From: an uncultured Sphingomonadales bacterium
Lineage (GTDB): Bacteria > Pseudomonadota > Alphaproteobacteria > Sphingomonadales > Sphingomonadaceae
Direction: 5' to 3'
DNA length: 64,000 nucleotides
Assembly (NCBI GenBank): GCA_937898525.1
Contig: CALCBC010000089.1
Location: 1-64,000, forward strand
Part shown: positions 61,657-64,000 of the stretch, piece after piece
How the letters are laid out: every line of letters begins with the position of its first letter
Position numbering within the stretch: the first letter of the stretch is position 1
The notes under the pieces: generated by a model
Database searches by the model: none
What the model was told of the DNA's origin: nothing
Seen by the model: the letters and a program-made list of their open reading frames with translations, nothing else
Made by a program: the position numbers and the translations under genes

Positions 61657-61732
61657 TGGTGGGCGGTGACGGGCTCGAACCGCCGACCCTCTCGGTGTAA
61701 ACGAGATGCTCTACCAACTGAGCTAACCGCCC
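61657..61732 (-). tRNA. tRNA-Val (anticodon UAC)
   Basis: Complete 76-nt cloverleaf on the minus strand, 5' GGGCGGT pairing with ACCGCCC, D arm AGCTCAGTTGGTAGAGC, anticodon stem TCTCG/CGAGA with loop TTTACAC (anticodon TAC), and T arm GTTCGAGCC. The 3' CCA is encoded (61659-61657). Confidence 0.97.
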
Positions 61733-61776
61733 GCGCGCCGGTGCCCATAGCGGAGGAACGGCGTGGGCGCCAGCGG

Positions 61777-62736
61777 TCAGACCAGCCGCGCGGCGCTCCG
61801 GCCGACTTCGGCGAAGTAGCGCGCGATCGCCTCCTGCGCCTTGTCGCTGAGGGCGATGAACGCGCGGCGGCGGTCGACGTCGTCGGCCGTGCGTTCGATC
61901 AGGCCGGCGGCCACGAGCTGGCCGATCCAGCGCAGCGCGGTCGTCGGCGGCACACCGCTGGCGATGCACAGCGAAGTGACCGAGACGCGCTTGCCCTCGC
62001 CGTGCGCGGCCGCGAGGTCGAGCAGCATGTCCCAGGCGGGATCGGCAAACAGCCCCGGCTCGAAGAACCGCGCCCGCATCTGCCGGTGGCGGATGATCCG
62101 CCGCAGCATCCGCGGATCGGGTAGCGGCGGGCATCGCCCGGCCACGAGGTCCCCGGACACGGCGTAGCCGTGCCGCGGGCTTTCGCAGTGGAACGCCTTG
62201 TCGTCCCCGGCGACACCGAAGCCGCCGATCCGCTCGAGCCGGTCGGCGATCTCTCCCACCTGCTCGGTCAGCCGCAGCAGCGCCAGGCGGTCGTCGGCGC
62301 CGAGCTCGCGCAGCCGGGCCGGTATCCGCACCATGGCCCGGCCGAGCGCGACGACACGCTCCCCGCGGGTCGGATCGACGAGGATCTGCGGCGCGGAGCG
62401 GTCGCAGCAGGCGAAGACCTCGTCGAGGGCCGCGACGCTGGTCGAGACGACCAGCCGGGCCCCGGCGCGCGCGGCGCGCAGGTCGAGCCGGGCGAGCGCC
62501 GCCAAGGCGGCGGGGCCGGTTTCGGGGCAGTCGACCAGGATTACCGCGCCGAGTGCCCGCGGCTCGCTCCCGGCCAGGGCCGCGATCGGCGCGCAGTCCT
62601 CGACGGCAAGGCCGGCAGCTTCGGCATCTTCGCGCAGCTCGTCGCGCATGGCCGGGCGGTCGGCGAAGATCGAAGCCTGAAGCGGCAGCCCGCCGGGATC
62701 ATTGGCAGGCACGTAAGCGAAATTGACCTGGGGCAT
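61777..62736 (-). CDS. MarR-like winged-helix regulator with N-terminal domain
   Basis: 319 residues. The C-terminal about 110 residues form a winged helix of MarR type: VTSLCIASGVPPTTALRWIGQLVAAGLIERTADDVDRRRAFIALSDKAQEAI. The N-terminal half has alternating strands and helices (AVILVDCPETG..., ARLVVSTSVAALDEV, PQILVDPTRGERVVALGRAM) like a degenerate receiver or Rossmann-type domain. ATG 62736 follows GGGGGAGACGG. An in-frame Met upstream would precede the ribosome site. The effector is unknown. Confidence 0.75.
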   Translation of the reverse strand: MPQVNFAYVPANDPGGLPLQASIFADRPAMRDELREDAEAAGLAVEDCAPIAALAGSEPRALGAVILVDCPETGPAALAALARLDLRAARAGARLVVSTSVAALDEVFACCDRSAPQILVDPTRGERVVALGRAMVRIPARLRELGADDRLALLRLTEQVGEIADRLERIGGFGVAGDDKAFHCESPRHGYAVSGDLVAGRCPPLPDPRMLRRIIRHRQMRARFFEPGLFADPAWDMLLDLAAAHGEGKRVSVTSLCIASGVPPTTALRWIGQLVAAGLIERTADDVDRRRAFIALSDKAQEAIARYFAEVGRSAARLV

Positions 62737-62835
62737 CGTTCCGTCTCCCCCGATTCGGAGAGAACAGAATGAGTACATTGCCGGAGCGAGTCAAGTTTTG
62801 TTCCGGTTTCGTTCGGATCGCGGTGGTGGTGTGCT

Positions 62836-62934
62836 GGGGGGACAGTCCCCTGCCGCGGCGCGTCATTTCGCGAGAGGCCCGTCCCTGTGGGGACAGTCCC
62901 CTGATCGGCTACCTGTGGGGGACAGTCGCCTGAT
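62836..62934. repeat. Three copies of the GGGGACAGTCCCC palindrome
   Basis: Copies at 62836-62852, 62887-62904 and 62915-62934, the last with one mismatch (GTCGCC), each followed by TG, in the gap between the MarR-like gene and the transpeptidase. The spacing is irregular (about 51 and 28 bases). A fourth related core is at 14002-14012. Function is unknown. Confidence 0.75.
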
Positions 62935-62945
62935 CCGAGGAGCTG

Positions 62946-63437
62946 TCAGGGGCGGATTTCGATCGGGGTGCCGTCGGGGACCATCTGCCACAGCGCCTCG
63001 ATCTCGGCGTTGGACACGGCGATACAGCCATCGGTCCAGTCGCCGGGCAGGCGGCCGAACGGCAGCCAGTTGGGCTGGCCGTGGATGAAGATCTCGCCGC
63101 CCGGCGAGCGCCCGCGCGCCGCGGCATAGGCGCGGTCGGCGGCGTTCGGATAGTCGATGTGCAGGCTGAGCCGGTAGGCGCTGCGCGGATTGCCGTAGTC
63201 GATCGTGTAGAGGCCCTCGGGCGTGCGCTCGTCGCCCTCGAAGCGCTTGTGGCCGCGCGGCTGGGCGCCGAACTGGAGGCCGGTAATCCGGTGGTAGGCC
63301 CGCCCGTCCGCGTATAGCGTCAGCGTGCGGTCCGACTTGTCGACGCGGATGAAATCGGCGACCGGCAGCCTGGCCGCCTCGTCGGCAGCGGCGGGGCCGG
63401 CGATCAGGACCAGCATCAGCAGGACCGCGGCACGCAT
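62946..63437 (-). CDS. L,D-transpeptidase (YkuD family)
   Basis: 163-residue exported enzyme that cross-links peptidoglycan or attaches proteins to it. Signal peptide LVLIAGPAAADEA; YkuD motif with IFIHGQPN and the catalytic-Cys box DWTDGCIAVSN (Cys about residue 138). Full YkuD domain length. Confidence 0.88.
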   Translation of the reverse strand: MRAAVLLMLVLIAGPAAADEAARLPVADFIRVDKSDRTLTLYADGRAYHRITGLQFGAQPRGHKRFEGDERTPEGLYTIDYGNPRSAYRLSLHIDYPNAADRAYAAARGRSPGGEIFIHGQPNWLPFGRLPGDWTDGCIAVSNAEIEALWQMVPDGTPIEIRP

Positions 63438-63472
63438 GCCGCGAGACTATGCCGATCGGCCCCCGGCGGCAA

Positions 63473-64000
63473 TCAGCGCAGGCGCTCTCCGACCAGCGTG
63501 CCCTTGGCCCCGGGCAGCAGCATGAAGCTGAAGTCCGGCCACTCGCGCTTCCAGCGGGCAGCGACGACCCGCTCTCCGGGGCGCGCAGCGTCGTCGAGCA
63601 ATACGACCCCGCCGGGGCGAACGCGATCAAACAGGGTCTCGGCGCGGCCGCGGACGAACGGGTTCAGCGTCCACGGCGGGCCGTCGATCACCAGCAGGTC
63701 GATTTCCGCCGGCAGGCCACTCAGTTCATACCAGCTGTGTGACCAGCTGCTCGGATCCTCGACAATCGGCGCGTGGCGCATCGTGGCCCCGAGCCCGTGC
63801 GTCTCGAGCCAGCGCCCGGTCGCCTCGACGAAGTCGGGGTGCTGGTCGTAGCTCGTCAGGTGTCCGCCACCGTTGAGCTCGAGCGCCTTGGCCAGCACCA
63901 GCGTTGAGGCGCCGCAGCCGAGCTCGACCACCTCGCGCGGGCGCAGCTTCTCGATCGCCTCGACGATGCGCCACAGGAACCAGGTGTCGGCCTTCCAGCT
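63473..64000 (-). CDS. Class I SAM-dependent methyltransferase (5' end beyond window)
   Basis: 175 residues visible; the start lies past base 64000. SAM-binding motif VVELGCGASTLVLAKAL, then a Rossmann pattern with SYDQHPDFVEATGRWL and IDLLVIDGPPWTLNPFVRG, and VRPGGVVLLDDAARPGE, similar to FkbM/class I enzymes. The substrate cannot be told. Confidence 0.8.
   Translation of the reverse strand, partial: SWKADTWFLWRIVEAIEKLRPREVVELGCGASTLVLAKALELNGGGHLTSYDQHPDFVEATGRWLETHGLGATMRHAPIVEDPSSWSHSWYELSGLPAEIDLLVIDGPPWTLNPFVRGRAETLFDRVRPGGVVLLDDAARPGERVVAARWKREWPDFSFMLLPGAKGTLVGERLR

Noticed and set aside
62836..62934. Possible CRISPR array
   Set aside because: Repeats are only about 17 bases, palindromic, with irregular spacers of differing length, and no cas gene is near.

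Overview
The window is a high-GC (about two-thirds G+C), gene-dense chromosomal segment of an alphaproteobacterium, most likely of the Sphingomonadales (Sphingomonadaceae or Erythrobacteraceae). The evidence is the gene content: an aa3-oxidase cluster ctaC-ctaD-ctaB-small ORF-ctaG-ctaE, the set pyrE-pdxJ-acpS-lepB, a TonB receptor followed by SapC, a JmjC-like cupin and a tryptophan-halogenase-like protein, and a compact flagellar locus run by sigma-54 and FliA. This assignment rests on family knowledge; no database was searched.

Layout. 1-5358 (minus): cytochrome c oxidase subunits and assembly factors. 5556-10873 (plus): housekeeping run pyrE, pdxJ, acpS, lepB, an AI-2E-type permease, a DUF3089 hydrolase and ruvX, mostly with overlapping stop/start codons. 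10976-13051 (minus): an unassigned three-gene cassette made of a 54-residue peptide, a HEAT-like protein and a cupin-like protein. 13158-16922 (minus): siroheme synthase-like gene, lysA, a small lipoprotein, argH. 16921-18242 (plus): a TlpA-like thioredoxin lipoprotein and an intradiol-dioxygenase-like protein. 18329-24860 (plus): LacI-type operator, TonB receptor, SapC, JmjC-like cupin, FAD halogenase.

24900-60016 is a nearly complete flagellar locus. Going left are fliA, flhA and a lytic transglycosylase behind one sigma-54 promoter, then flgN, flgM, flgA and an ExbB/MotA-like plus MotB/ExbD-like pair. Going right from a second sigma-54 promoter are flgB-C-D-E-F-G-H-I-J-K-L, motA, motB and a five-PAS GGDEF-EAL protein. 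Next come fliC (minus, with its own sigma-54-like promoter and a strong terminator) and a FlbD/FleQ-like sigma-54 activator that heads fliE-F-G-H-I-J-K-L-M-N-O-P-Q-R-flhB-fliD-fliS. The logic is the classical cascade: sigma-54 plus activator drives hook, basal body and export genes, and FliA, checked by FlgM, would act on late genes. No chemotaxis, flhF or flhG gene lies in the window. Several structural proteins are minimal versions (FlgD, FlgE, FliC, a FlgJ without muramidase) and FliM lacks the usual CheY-binding motif.

60027-64000 (minus): a small unknown gene, a FixJ/NarL-type response regulator, tRNA-Val(UAC), a MarR-like regulator, a palindromic repeat cluster, an L,D-transpeptidase and a truncated methyltransferase.

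Most notable for follow-up: the peptide/cupin/HEAT-like cassette (10976-13051), the extra stator-like channel pair (29859-30934), the clustered CGGCAA elements at the flgB promoter, and FixJ-like boxes upstream of the response regulator and between fliC and the flagellar activator.
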